Of a stretch of DNA of 64,000 bases, positions 24,870 to 35,557 are shown one piece after another (the stretch's first letter is position 1; each line of letters starts with the position of its first letter). The notes under the pieces were generated by a model. That model ran no database searches. It saw nothing but the letters and a program-made list of their open reading frames with translations, and was not told where the DNA came from. The translations under genes and the position numbers were made by a program. This DNA comes from Isoetes taiwanensis (taxonomy: Eukaryota > Streptophyta > Lycopodiopsida > Isoetales > Isoetaceae), in assembly GCA_021234155.1 (NCBI GenBank), contig JAJEKV010000038.1, positions 8,973,458 through 9,037,457 on the forward strand, in the 5' to 3' direction.

Positions 24870-25850
24870 AAAAAAAAACACCAGGACTTAAAAATGATCA
24901 TTTTCAAAAGAAGTTGGGGATTTCAAGTGAAACAAAATATTTTATCGTGCATTTTAGGCTCTTTTGAAGTGATGATCTTGCATTTGTAGAAAAGAGCACT
25001 TGGAAATGGCAAAATTCGGACATTAATACACCGGGGAATATTACTATGAATTGAGGGGCATAAAAAAAACGTAAAAATAAAAATATTTTTTTTATTAATT
25101 TCTTTCAGTACATCAAATATGGCATTACTTTCTAGCCAGTAGTAAATAATTTAGCAAAAACTAAGTCAGAGGTCTAAATCGAAGTCCTCAGTGTATGGTT
25201 TGCTCGTCTCAGTTTTGTCTATCTCTTCGGTTTGCTCCTTTGTCACTGTTTTATCTTTGGTGTCATAATCTCTTTGGGGAATAGTAGCTAGAGCTACTTC
25301 TTTGAGCTCTGCAAAGGTAGCTTCATCTTCCAGAGAGCTTGTGAAAGGAGGTTGTATCTCAGAGGATGTCATCTTGGCAAAATCTGATGATGATTTGGCT
25401 CCCAACTCTTGATTTTCATCTGGTAGAGTTGGTAGAGCAGACAACCGCGTCTTGATAAAGTCTACAGCCTCTTTATCAATGTCAACAGCAACACAATTAT
25501 GGCCCTTTTTAAGTGCACATGCTATTGTTGTACCAGAGCCAGAGAAAGCATCTAGGACCCAATCTCCTAGACGTGAAAACATATCCAGAATATGGTTAAT
25601 TAGCTTCTGTGGCTTCTGGTAATGATTCACAATTTTGCCTTGTGCACTTTGGTCCTGGAGCTTCGTAATAATCTTTGGGAACTCTAGGACATTAGAAAAT
25701 TTTGGCGTGTGTCGGCAGTGTGTTGAAGTGCTCCATGGCACGCCTCCCGTCGAAACTCCAAAGTAAGCTACATGGAGATACTCAACCTTGCTCAGCAGCC
25801 TCGGTCCTCCACCATGGTAGTTAATATTAGTTTTGTACCTGCAAGATCGT

Positions 25851-25881
25851 ATTCCAGAATAGTAAGTACGTATTCCAGAAT
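25851..25881. repeat. Two ATTCCAGAAT sites in the 128-bp last intron
   Basis: ATTCCAGAAT at 25851 and 25872 lie between the donor at 25966 and the acceptor at 25839 of the methyltransferase gene. Another single site at 27311 sits in the 62-bp intron 27274-27335, and one at 28785 just outside the first readable exon. Confidence 0.8.
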
Positions 25882-26650
25882 AGAACATGACGGGTTACAA
25901 CTGCAACCATGATTCAAAACTTGAAAGAAAGAACGTTTCAACTGCACTCGAGATTTGAAGACTCACCAGACCATATTTTCATAACCGGCTTGCACAGGAG
26001 AACCGAAGTGGTTCTTGAAAGTAGCTTCCACAAGTCCGGATTGCATGCTGGAGTGGAACACAACAAGACGCGGTGTTTTCTTTGTGGTAACCTGCTTAAT
26101 TCCGTCGATGAAAGCATTAAATTTCGAGTTTTTTGAATGGTGATCGTGGCGGCTATCCTTCAATTTTTAAACCCATATGGCAAGTCTGCTATGACCAAAG
26201 TAAAATCTTGTGGCCCCATGAACGATAGAATAAAAGTTATTTTGATCAGACATGGAAAACCTCTCGTAGTCGGACGGCTCAATATCTACAATACGCCTAT
26301 CCGCTAGAGTCCTCTCTTCTCTGGCTGTTCTTACCAGGTGCATAAAACCTTCTGGTAGGTCCTTGTTCTTCTTCTTGCTCTGTTAGTAAATGATGTTAGG
26401 CAGGCAGCACAAAGGAAAACATTAAAAACAGGAAAAAGACGTACCCAGCCCTCAAAATTTGGAGCGTATTGAATAATACGCTCGTCGGATGTAGCTATGG
26501 GATAGAGCTCTTTACACCTGTCCCAGTTGTCGACGTTCAACTGCTCCATTAAACATGTTTGGTATGTAATAACATTTTTCTGGCTGGAAGTCAAGAACAA
26601 TTAAACTAGGTGAGTATTGTTTTCTGGAAAATGAAAGCACCAAGAAGAAA

Positions 26651-26994
26651 AAGCCAAAGTGTATTCCGGAATACACTTTGGCTTACAAGCCAAAAGCAAA
26701 AGTGTATTCCGGAATACACTTTTGCTTCGTTAAAAGCAAAAGTATATTCCGGAATACACCTTTTCTTTACGTTCGAAGCAAAAGTGTATTCCGGAATACA
26801 CTTTGCTTTTACGAAAACAAAAGTGTATTCGAATACACTTTTGCTTTGTAAGCCAAAGTGTATTCTGGAATACACATTGGACTACCCACAGAAGCCAAAG
26901 TGTACTCCAGAATACACCTTGGCTTCCCGAAAAACAAAAGTGTGTTTGGAAGACATCACCTTTTATTACGAGGCGAGCGAACGTATTCTGGAAT
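26651..26994. repeat. Palindrome array 1, inside a methyltransferase intron
   Basis: Eight units about 40 bp apart are centred on ATTCCGGAAT or variants, at 26663, 26706, 26746, 26788, 26827 (ATTCGAAT, core CG lost), 26862, 26904 and 26985. The first two are perfect 34-bp palindromes (26651-26684 and 26694-26727) with core GTGTATTCCGGAATACAC. The arms differ in turn (AAGCCAAA or AAGCAAAA type), each arm matching its own partner. The whole array lies in the intron 26580-27046. Confidence 0.93.
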
Positions 26995-28983
26995 ACATTT
27001 CTTGCTACGGAAGGAAAATTTAAACGAAAGCCCTGGCCGTTCTTACTTGTGCGTTCCTCGGACATCTCTTCTGCGTAAACTCTTTATCTACGACCTTCGC
27101 GGTAGCCTTTCGAGTATATCCATAAATCAAAAGCCCTGCATTTCTCTCCAGACCGTGATCGTCATTTCCTTCTTCGGGACGTCAGAACCTTTCTTCTTTT
27201 ATGAGACCTTTCCTTTACTTTTTAATTCACCACGCTCGAACATGGTAAAAATTTCATTTTGTAGGTCCCATATCTGCACGGTAACAAACGAGGTTAGTTT
27301 CTGCATGGTTATTCCAGAATATAAAAGAAACTTACCCTGCCATCTCTGAAGGCTAGTTGAAACCAGTTGTCATGCGGTATGAGAGACTGCCGTTTATTAG
27401 CTTCATCATACTTAAGGCAGCACTCCACAACGCACGCTTCCTTCAGTTCTAATGAGTATGCCGGTTTCTTTAAATCTTCTCCATATTTTTCCTTAAAAAT
27501 CATATACTCCCTGTGCATAAATCGGATCTTGTCGACGAAGCTCATCTTTAATTTGTACTCGTTGTCAGCATTATGGGTGTTGGCAATGATTTTTGCTTCT
27601 TCGTCGGTGAGACCACGAAGAACGCAGCGACAAAGCAGAGAGGTACACGGGGTTATTCTTTTTCAGGCAAATTTGCCTTCTTGCCTTGAAGCTATGATTT
27701 CCTCCCAAGGCGTGGTGAGTGTATGTTTTGCGTTTTCTCCGTCATATTCCGGGGTTTTGCATTGCTCCCCTGGTCAACAAGGACAACTATTGGGGCCACA
27801 TGAGCATTTGGATTGCTCCTAATTCTGTCCTTCAAGTTCCTTAAGTGGTCGGCATAAATTTTTCGAACTTGAAGCGGCCTTTCGCCAGACTCATTCTTTG
27901 GGGGCAGCCTCATGCTAGTCACAGGAAGATAAATCACCCCTTGTACAAATTTTTCTCTATTAATTACCTCCATTCTTTCAGAGGTCTTATCAACCTTCTT
28001 TTCCTTTATTGCAACCCCGGGAGCTTTTCCTTTTCCCTTTTGTTTTTTTTTGAGCTTTCCTCGGGGATTTCTGTGATTTCAAGCTGCTGTACTTTTCGCC
28101 TCTTTGGTTCTTTAGCGGCTATGGTTGCCCTTGGCCTACTAAGTTTCTTTGGCGGCACAGGGGGCTCTTCCTCGTCTTGTTCTTGGGAACCTCCATTTGA
28201 TGACCTCCCTGAAGTACTAGCAGAAGGTGATGATTGTGACCTACATCCATCTGATTGCTCGGACTCACTGACAGGAAAGTCCTTGCTTGTACTGGAACAA
28301 ACCTGTCTAATTACTAAACACAGGCTTCGTTTTTTGTCCCAGAGTGTGAAAAAATTTTTATAAAGGCACGTGGTTGCCTAATCGACAATTCTAAAGAATC
28401 ACGATGTCCACAACAATGAAGCCTTGGGAGGTCTTGAAGGATAGCCTCCCCATCCGACCGCTTGTCCAGGCAACCTCGTAGACCTCTTTTATTGTCCCAA
28501 AGGTTAACAAACTTCGGTGTCGGCGTGCCTTTTTGTTCCCAAAGACTTTTTTGACGTTTACGTAAACGTTAGTGTGTTTGTATTTTCCATCTACACCCCT
28601 GGTTACGAACCATTGTGTTTGAAAGTTTTCGTAAATAGCAGGCTCGTCCATGTCAGCGGTGTGCTTCTGAGGGTGTGGACGCCTAAGCTTCTGAGATTTC
28701 TTTGATGCCCTCTTGCTTCCTTCTTCCCTGCCACTGAAACGTTTAAAACAACCATGTTAAGACAAAAATTCAAACGAAAACTGTATTCCAGAATAACATT
28801 TACTAATCTTGTGCCCTAAAGGCCAGAAAAAGACAGGAAAACAAGCAAAAATATTGTCACTCTAACTCAATTTCTTATGCCTTAATTGGACTCGAAAGTG
28901 GTATTTTTAACCTAAAAAGTGGTCTGTTCCAGCTAAAAAGTGGGTTGTTTAAGTGCAAAAAAACAAGTGTTCTCAAAAAGACA

Positions 28984-29170
28984 AGCAAAGTGTATTCTGG
29001 AATACATTTGCTCACTGGCGAAGTGCAAAGTGTATTCCAGTTGCCCATCTGACGAAGAGCAAAGTGTATTCCGGAATACACTTTGCACTTCGCCAGCGAG
29101 CAAAGTGTATTCCAGAATACACTTTGCACTTCGACAGAAGCCCAAAGTATATTCTGGAATACACTTTGGC
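28984..29170. repeat. Palindrome array 2, upstream of the methyltransferase exons
   Basis: Five units at 28994, 29034 (right half lost), 29068, 29109 and 29151 share the same core with GCAAAGTGTATTCC arms. A longer inverted pair of 29 bp (29010-29038 and 29073-29101) differs at one base, so palindromes are nested. The array lies between the two divergent genes, or in a 5' intron of the methyltransferase gene. Confidence 0.9.
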
Positions 29171-29426
29171 CTACAAAAGCAAATCAGGAAACACAAGAAA
29201 GACGTACTATGTACTTTACATGCTTATATGTCCATTGTTTTCGCTATGTAAATCGGAATACAGCAAATGAATATTGATCGGAAGGCGCTCGGGCTGGCGA
29301 CTAAATCTCTGGAAGCGGAATACGCAACTGAGGCGCTCAATTTTCCTTTTTAAAGGTAGGCCACTGTCAGTTGTGTTTTTCTATGTGATGCGGAATACGT
29401 CTTGCCCAAACACTCTGGACAAGTGT

Positions 29427-29508
29427 ATTCTGGAATAGCATCTTTGTACACACACAGCAAATGCGGCACACAAAATACTATTCCGGAATAGCATTTGTAT
29501 TCTCGAAT
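29427..29508. promoter_or_regulatory. Three palindromic sites before the transposase-like gene
   Basis: ATTCTGGAAT (29427), ATTCCGGAAT (29480) and ATTCTCGAAT (29499) lie 60-145 bp before the ATG at 29571. With array 2 they place the sites between the two divergent genes, where a shared promoter would be. A role as binding sites is inferred. Confidence 0.5.
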
Positions 29509-29570
29509 ATCATTAGTCCAATCGACTTATGAGTTAGTAACAAGCCCACAATTTTTTGCAGTTGTTTAAC

Positions 29571-32401
29571 ATGGTTAACCGCTTCGTGAACAAACTTCCA
29601 CCACCATTTGTTTGCCCAAGTACCTCTACTTCAGATGGAACATAAGACGGAGATGCTTCTTCAACACCTACCTCGACAAGGTCTTTGTTGCTTCTCGAAG
29701 ATACTCCGAGTCCAATAACTAGTAGACTGCCACCACCTTTCCAACCCTCTCCAAGTCCAGTAGGGAACCGGCTGCCACCTCATTTCAAAGCCTCACCTGT
29801 TGCACGTAGCAATCTTCCACCACCATTTGTACCATCCCTCGACACTACAATGGCTCGACCTCAGAAAATTGTTCGAAACAGACTACCTCAGCCCTTTGTT
29901 GTTTCTCCATCTTCACTTACACATGCGGGAATACTGAAAGACGCTCAAGATTGCGAGATTCACCACAGCTTCTCCCACCACGATTTCACTACAAATGAAG
30001 ACGACCTTGCAACATCTACTCCTCTTCACACAACCGTGGTGACACATGGGTTTGCAGAATTTCAGTCTGCTATAAGAGATATGTTTGAACGAACTCCTTG
30101 TGAAGAAGCTACAACAACTTTCGCTGGCACATCATATGGTGGCCCATCTCCTTCATTCAACACTGCACCTCCGCCTTATCCGGGTACAGCTTCACGTGGT
30201 TTGTTCTCCTCTACAAGCACACCACTAAGGGCAGAGGAGGTCACCCCCAGAGTAGAACTCTTCAGAAGATGAAGACACCAACGGCGCAACGAGATTACAC
30301 ATTCTCTAGCCAGTCCACCAAGAAATTCAAGGTGGATTATGGTTTGAGAGCATGCTCCTCTCAGAAGAAGAAGAAACCTTATGGACGAGCATAAAATGAG
30401 AAGACTTTTAAGAAGTAAATGCTGCTCATTGGGTTGCATCAACAAATTTAACATGTCTAAATTACGAGCAATTAGAGACAACTACAGTTCAATGACATTG
30501 GCTGACCAGAATGCCTACTTGGCCTATCATGTAAGACCAGACCCATAACACCTTCTTGCACTACATTAACCGTCAAGAAGTTTGCGTAAATGCTTTATAG
30601 TTGTCCACCGTTTAGGGTCCACGAGTAATGTCTAGAATACACAAAAAGATGGACAAAAATCCATCAATTGATGATCATTGTGGACCAAGAAGAGTTGTAA
30701 CCATGCATGCCCTCTTCGGGCGTGTCATGGATGGAGAAATATTTTAGAGAAACATGTGAGAAGTCTGCCCTAACAAAGAACATGTATCATTTAACCGATA
30801 ACATCACCAAAAAGATGTTTTTAATGAGTACAAAGAGACTTGCACTCAGCTTTCAAAGACATCTCTTACTAACGGTGACTGTGGAAAAGTGAATTCGGTT
30901 TAGTGAAAATTCCCAGGAGACATAGAATGTCTGTTTGCTCAAGGTGTGCAGAATTAAAGAGTCAACGAGAAACTGCAAAGACAGAGGTCGAAAGAAGTAA
31001 GCTCATGTTCTCCAATCTCTCACTTGTTTTAAAGAAAATGCTTTGACCTGATTTTTTCTACAGATATTGTGCAACAGAACCTTGCCAGACATCGTGAACA
31101 ACAAGCAAGCAGAGAAAAGAAAGCTTGCCAAACACGTAAAAAAAGCTCTTGAGCGTCCACTTTGCAATATATGTATCGTTGTGATTGATGGAATGGACCA
31201 AAAAAAAAACTACTCTACAAGCATTTCTTGAACATTCCTAAAGATGTGCCAGAGGAATGTTTTGTTAAGGTCCACCTTGTAGGAGCTATGGTCTTCAAAG
31301 GAAGTCTAAAGTGCAAAGTATTTTTGACATATCCAAACTTGCATGGTGACCCGAACCTCACAATTACAATTCTTAACAAGGTCCTGTGCGAGCAAGAGCA
31401 ATTACCACCAGTGCTTTACCTGCAACTTGACAATACTACAAGGGAGAACAAGAATCAAACATTCTTTGCGTACTGTGCCATGTTAGTGGAGCTAGGGATC
31501 TTTAGAAAAGTGAAGCTCGGTTTCTTACTTGTAGGCCACACTCATGATCAGATTGACCAAATGTTCAGCAGATTTTCTGTGCGCCTTAGAAGGAAGAAGG
31601 CTTTCTCTCTTCCTACTTTAGTTCGAATTATTGAAGATTCTTACACTCCCACTCCAGTGATCGATCTTCTTAAAGAGACTGCTGATTTCAGAGAGTTTGT
31701 TTTCTCTCAACGTTCAGACAGAGAACAAGTTGAATGATCTCATCTTTCAACATTACATCAAGTTCTACTTGAAGGATGGCCAAAGCTTCTTACAGGAAAA
31801 GAAGTATACCACAACTAAGGCCTGGAGTCCACCAGAGGGATTACGCTTCCTTAAATATATTCCAGACACTTCCTTCATTGAACGTGCTGAGCAACTTCCT
31901 CTCAAAAATCCTAAGCCTAAGGAGGATGACAAAGGTCGACCTTTCTGGATAGCAAAAGTGCTTGACACAGTCAAGAAGGAAGGCTTAGTCACTAAACTCA
32001 AGATTCATTGGCTTGCAACACACTCAGAAAATGCTTTTGAGGGTAGATATGAGTTAGAAATGAGAAGCCAAGGAAAAGGGAGAAAGTCCAAGAAAGTGGG
32101 TTGTAGGGATGAGCTAAACCTTAATGACGTGACTATATTGTGCTATGATTTTAAATTGAAATCTGACAATCGTCTACGCCAGAGGACTATCAATTTGCTT
32201 AAAAAAGCTTGTAATTACGAAGAAGAGGATGAAGAAGGTGGTGGCAATGCTTCACCATCTGTTGATAGTGATGAGGAAGATAACTCAAGCTCTTCCTCTA
32301 GTGACAGTGAAAGAAGTGAAGGTGATGAGGATGGCATAAATGAACATGATGACGTCCTAGATCCCTCTCTCATCACTCCTCACACTTTTGTACATAACTG
32401 A
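29571..32401 (+). pseudogene. DUF7869-like transposase gene, damaged
   Basis: Pieces in order match a plant/algal/animal family often labelled DUF7869 (RNase H-fold, transposase-like; family name from memory). A proline-rich N-terminus repeats NRLPPPF.PSP units (29571-29920). CCSLGCINKF and RAIRDNYSSM follow (about 30420-30490). RRHRMSVCSRCAELKSQRE (about 30915-30970) is a Cys-rich block. The core is CIVVIDGMDQ (about 31171), LYLQLDNTTRENKN (about 31414) and FLLVGHTHDQIDQMFSRFS (about 31522), where the D and H residues fit the catalytic pattern. The tail has PFWIAKVL, KIHWLA and an acidic/serine run (32220-32350). Lesions: TAA at 29643, TGA at 30270 with a shift, several breaks at 30400-30900, an A-run shift near 31200 and a shift at 31700-31735. 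At least one intron (about 31000-31064) is likely. It is divergent from the methyltransferase gene. Confidence 0.78.
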
Positions 32402-32696
32402 GTCTTAGAAAAAGACTGTAAATTTTGCATGTGAATATGAAGATTCTATCTTCAAATTTTGAGAATACTACAGTTTCAGTTACAGACTTACTTCAATCTT
32501 TTGTTAAATATTTTATCCTCTGAAATTAGAGTTTCTCTCGTAAAATATACTTACATTCTATTTGCTAAGAAAAGTGACACTTTAAAAAGGTCAATTCTTT
32601 CGTTGCACAAAAAAATTAGTCATTTGGGGAGGGGTCAAAATAGAATTTCATGCATCTTTTTTTTTAACCTCGTTTTACCCCCTTTTGTAAAAAAAA

Positions 32697-32771
32697 AAGG
32701 GAATCTTTGAGGAATATTCCTTTTGCTCTCGTTTCGATGATTTGCTCCCGTTTAATACGCAATCTTGTTTC
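32697..32771 (-). repeat. Right terminal inverted repeat
   Basis: Reverse complement of the left end in both blocks. Unlike the left end, the middle part here carries a direct repeat, GCTCTCGTTT and GCTCCCGTTT, instead of a hairpin. It is also about 16 bp longer. Confidence 0.8.
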
Positions 32772-33470
32772 AAGCCTTAAATGTTACGGCTCAATGCCGG
32801 CTTGGGGGAGTGGCTCAGGCATGACGCAACACGAGTTAATATTCCTAAGTCTAATTGTTAAGGGTCACCCTTTATATTAATGCATTTGTGTAAAGATAGA
32901 TATCTTAGTATTTTAAAGTTAAAAGCCAATAGTCCATTTTGAATTATTAAAGGGGCGTGGCTGATAACGGCCCGACCCCTTCCAACGAAATAGCTTGCGG
33001 ATGATCCAGAACTGCCGGATCCAGAAAAAGGATCGGTTGATACCTGAAAAAGGGCCGAATCCATGCCGTTTTAGCCAGAATCTCTGTAATTAGATCGTAA
33101 CTACCTTTTAGATTGATATTTTTGAGCAGAAAAGGTTCATCCGAAAATAGGATATCTGGCTTAATAAATATAACTGCTTCCTTCTTTGAGAGATACAGAA
33201 ATCCGGTTTTGAGTCTAAGAACTGGGCGCTCTGCAGTAGTTAGTGATTGTCCAAACCTGTCTTCCTTAAGCCTTGGTCTCTTGGTTGCGGTCCTATCTGC
33301 TAGTAACGAATCTTGCAAACAGCCTGGCCCGGTTGGGTGGTCATAAAAACTCCTAAAGATTGGAGAGTTTTCTTTCGTTATCTGAGTTTCGTCTTTTGAA
33401 GTGTTGAGATTATTCTTTAGTTGTATCAATTTGGTCCTTAAACAACGAAAATTTGTACCTTAAACCAATT
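32772..33470 (-). other. Unrecognised 160-codon frame beside the transposon's right end
   Basis: The minus strand 33429-32947 is open for 160 codons with protein-like composition, for example LKTGFLYLSKKEAVIFI and NINLKGSYDLITEILAK. I recognise no family. It lies outside the right inverted repeat. It could be a relic retroelement frame or an exon. Confidence 0.3.
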
Positions 33471-35540
33471 CAAAAATTCAACAATGCCAATATGTATTAT
33501 ATTCTATTCTATTCTTAAAATAATAAGCTTCAGTGTAAAGATCCACTCAAGATTAAAAATGACAAGGTACATATTATGCCTTTGAAAAAAAAAAAACCCC
33601 ATGCATAACTTCACCCAAGATCTATACCTACCCTAGCCATCTAAAAGTCATAAACTAATCCATTATATCATCGAAATTTCGATTGTATGCATTCCATTAA
33701 CAACATGCATGTAGGTGGCAACCTTAAAAATGAACAAACTAGCGAGCAATATCGAGGTAAAGCAATACGTTCGAAATGCTAATTTCTTGTTATGAAACAA
33801 TGTTGACCGCTCATATACAACTTTCAAAGGTCTTTTACAATTACATCAAGAAAGGGATGGACAAAAAAAAATGCCATTTACATCAAAACCAACATTGATC
33901 ACATTGAGAAGCCAAAGAATGAAATACATAAATCTCTTGGAATAGAATCATCATAATACATTCATGTATGGCCAACCCAACGGACCAATTTTAAGAAACA
34001 ACACAAAGCATGCCAAAGAACTCACTCAAAGAAAATACAAAGGCAATCTCTATAGGCATATTCTATTTTCTTGTTAAATACTGGTTTTCATGGTTTTAAT
34101 CCAGCCTTCAATAGATAGATGCCTATTTTGAATCTTCCTTTAACTCATAATTTGTCTAGTAATTACTCTTCTTTTATTTTTTATTTTTTTTGGGACAATC
34201 TAACTCAATCAAATGCAAAAATGAATCCGAGTCTAAAACTCATGTTGCGCCTTTTTGCTAGTTAGCACACCAGCCCTACCGGGCCTACAGCCTTTCCTTT
34301 CCTCAAATTCTAGACTATCCACGTGTAATTTCCATGTCACCAAAATCTGATGTGGCTTACTAGCATCGGATCTCTAGTTTCACAAATCTAAGGCCACGAA
34401 AATTAGAAATTCGGCCAAAAATGGGCACGGAGATGGAAAGGGTCGTGGAATAACTTCTTCTTGTATCGAGCTTGTGCTATTGATTTCAATTCTTGTGCGC
34501 TCCAGAAAGAAGCCGTATAACTTAGATCGACCATTCCAGTAAACACCTCCCTTTTTTTTTACTTTTGTGGGCATGTTGCTCGTGTTTAGAGCAGTTTTCT
34601 GGCTATACTCCAGGACTCGTCGTAGTGCCATTTGCCAAGAAATTGGGAAGCCAAATTCGTGATATGTACTCTAAAGACTATTAGGTAAACACCTTATTAC
34701 GAGCATCGTTTCATGTTTCAAAGATCCATTTTCAAACTAATTGCACCATTTTTACATATCCGTGGAGCCCCAACTGAGCTCGATTGCCAGAAGAGCCCCA
34801 TATTCCAAGTCATTTCCTTCTCTATATCCGAAGTCATCTCCTTTGGCGATGCTTCATATCACCTTTATAGAGCAGCTTGCTTCTGCATTTTGACATCTTA
34901 CAATGTTATTGGGTTCCTGGTGTAAGAAACTGCTGAACATTTTTCATTTCTTGAGATATTTGTGCACAACAGGTGCGTTTGCATTCTCTTCATAAAAAAC
35001 ATGAATCTGAGTTGTGAACATGGTATGGTCATGGATGTCAGTAGTTGCATTGTTAGGCAGTTTGTAAATGTGTTTAAGACAATGTTTAGTCCATTGCAGA
35101 TTTTGTATAGTGCATTGCACTTGACCATCCAGCTATCCTTTGTCAGATGATTGAATAGATGATCATTGGTCAATTGTATCTTCAATTTGTTTTATTTTCT
35201 TTTATACTTTGGCCAGTATCAGCCATTCATCGTAGTAAATTTCATATCCATTATATGCTTCTCGCCAAAGTTTAGTTTCTCTGGGAAATAGCTGTAGACA
35301 AAAAACGATCTGCAGTTCAGGGCTATGATGCACGGTGATGCGACATTTAGCCAGGGTCTCATTTCCTTCCTTAATTTTTTTTGTTTTTTCTTATATCTAA
35401 TGCAGATCGTCTAAACATGGACGACATATGATCTGGTCCGTTCTTTTCAAGCTTTTCTTCATTTTCTTTGCATTGTGGATCTTTCAAAACTGGCAGAGCC
35501 ATGGCCAGCTCCGATTATAGCTAGGTTATTTTTTGTTTGG
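33470..35540. other. AT-rich region, nothing recognised
   Basis: About 2 kb with A tracts (33588, 34180, 34550) and short frames only. I see no element ends and no repeat shared with the rest of the window. Confidence 0.4.
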
Positions 35541-35557
35541 AAAAAAAGTCGTTGTGT

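Larger units (their letters stand above)
22702..25149. repeat. 1.2-kb tandem duplication spanning LINE and transposon end
   Basis: Copy 1 is 22702-23934 and copy 2 is 23935-25149, both starting TGGTACTGTATCAAAAGCAG and ending CCAGTAGTAAATAA. They differ by few substitutions and small indels (for example 7 bp missing in copy 2 near 24809). Each includes the 5' part of the LINE fragment, about 200 bp of unassigned sequence and the first ~340 bp of the transposon's left end. The duplication therefore followed that transposon's insertion. Collapsed or mis-joined haplotypes are an alternative. Confidence 0.92.
25166..28733 (-). pseudogene. ParB-like plus beta-class DNA methyltransferase, multi-exon, damaged
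   Basis: Inferred exons with GT-AG borders: 28733-~28400, ~28290-27336, 27273-27047, 26579-26445, 26379-25967 and 25838-25166. In order: an N-terminal module (TQWFVTRGVDGKYKHTNVYV); a charged linker; a ParB-like region (FVQGVIYLPVTSMRL, YADHLRNLKDRI, APIVVLVD, then LTDEEAKIIANTHNADNEYK); catalytic motif IV ADLPYGF (26169-26186); RLVVFHSSMQSG; and the SAM-binding motif DAFSGSGTT (25529-25552) with CVAVDIDKEA. Motif IV before motif I is the beta-class order of exocyclic amino (N6-adenine or N4-cytosine) DNA methyltransferases. The acidic tail ends DFDLDL. Lesions include an A9 run shift (28043-28051), a CCCC shift (~27750), TGA at 27663, TAA at 27199, a shift at 27128 and one before motif IV. 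Most are homopolymer indels. ParB-methyltransferase fusions are known from phages and bacteria; spliced introns make contamination unlikely. Confidence 0.8.
24811..32771. mobile_element. DNA transposon with methyltransferase and DUF7869-like genes
   Basis: The two ends are inverted copies in two matching blocks. The outer block is AAAACACGATTGC.. plus ATTAAACGGGAG at 24811-24837, against its reverse complement at 32745-32771. The inner block is TCAAAGATTCCCTT at 24856-24869, against the complement at 32697-32710. Both are followed inward by A/T homopolymers. Between them lie a minus-strand ParB-like/methyltransferase gene, a plus-strand transposase-like gene transcribed away from it, and palindrome arrays between and within them. 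The layout is a TIR transposon of about 8 kb with divergent genes. I could not find a convincing target-site duplication, so exact ends are uncertain. Both genes are damaged, so this copy is probably inactive. Confidence 0.75.

Noticed and set aside
25166-25888. Bacterial contamination as the source of the methyltransferase
   Set aside because: The gene is split by several GT-AG introns, flanked by plant-type transposons, and lies between matching inverted ends.
26651-26994. CRISPR array
   Set aside because: Repeats are about 40 bp apart with related, not unique, spacers; the units are perfect palindromes inside a eukaryotic gene; no cas genes.
26606-27065. Several overlapping frames with repeated YSGIHF / VFRNTL peptides
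   Set aside because: These are translations of the palindrome array in different frames and strands; the array lies in an intron with clear splice borders.
25166-28733. A fixed host DNA N4-cytosine methyltransferase like those reported in bryophyte sperm
   Set aside because: The inverted ends, divergent transposase-like partner, ParB-like region and lesions fit a mobile element better; only a tree could exclude it fully.
26651-29170. Heat-shock elements
   Set aside because: TTCCGGAA fits the nTTCnnGAAn half-arrangement, but many sites are deep in introns and have 34-bp matched arms that HSF binding would not require. Kept only as a remote alternative.
28875-29277. Similar repeated-peptide frames around the second palindrome array
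   Set aside because: Same reason: translated palindromes, no independent coding signal.
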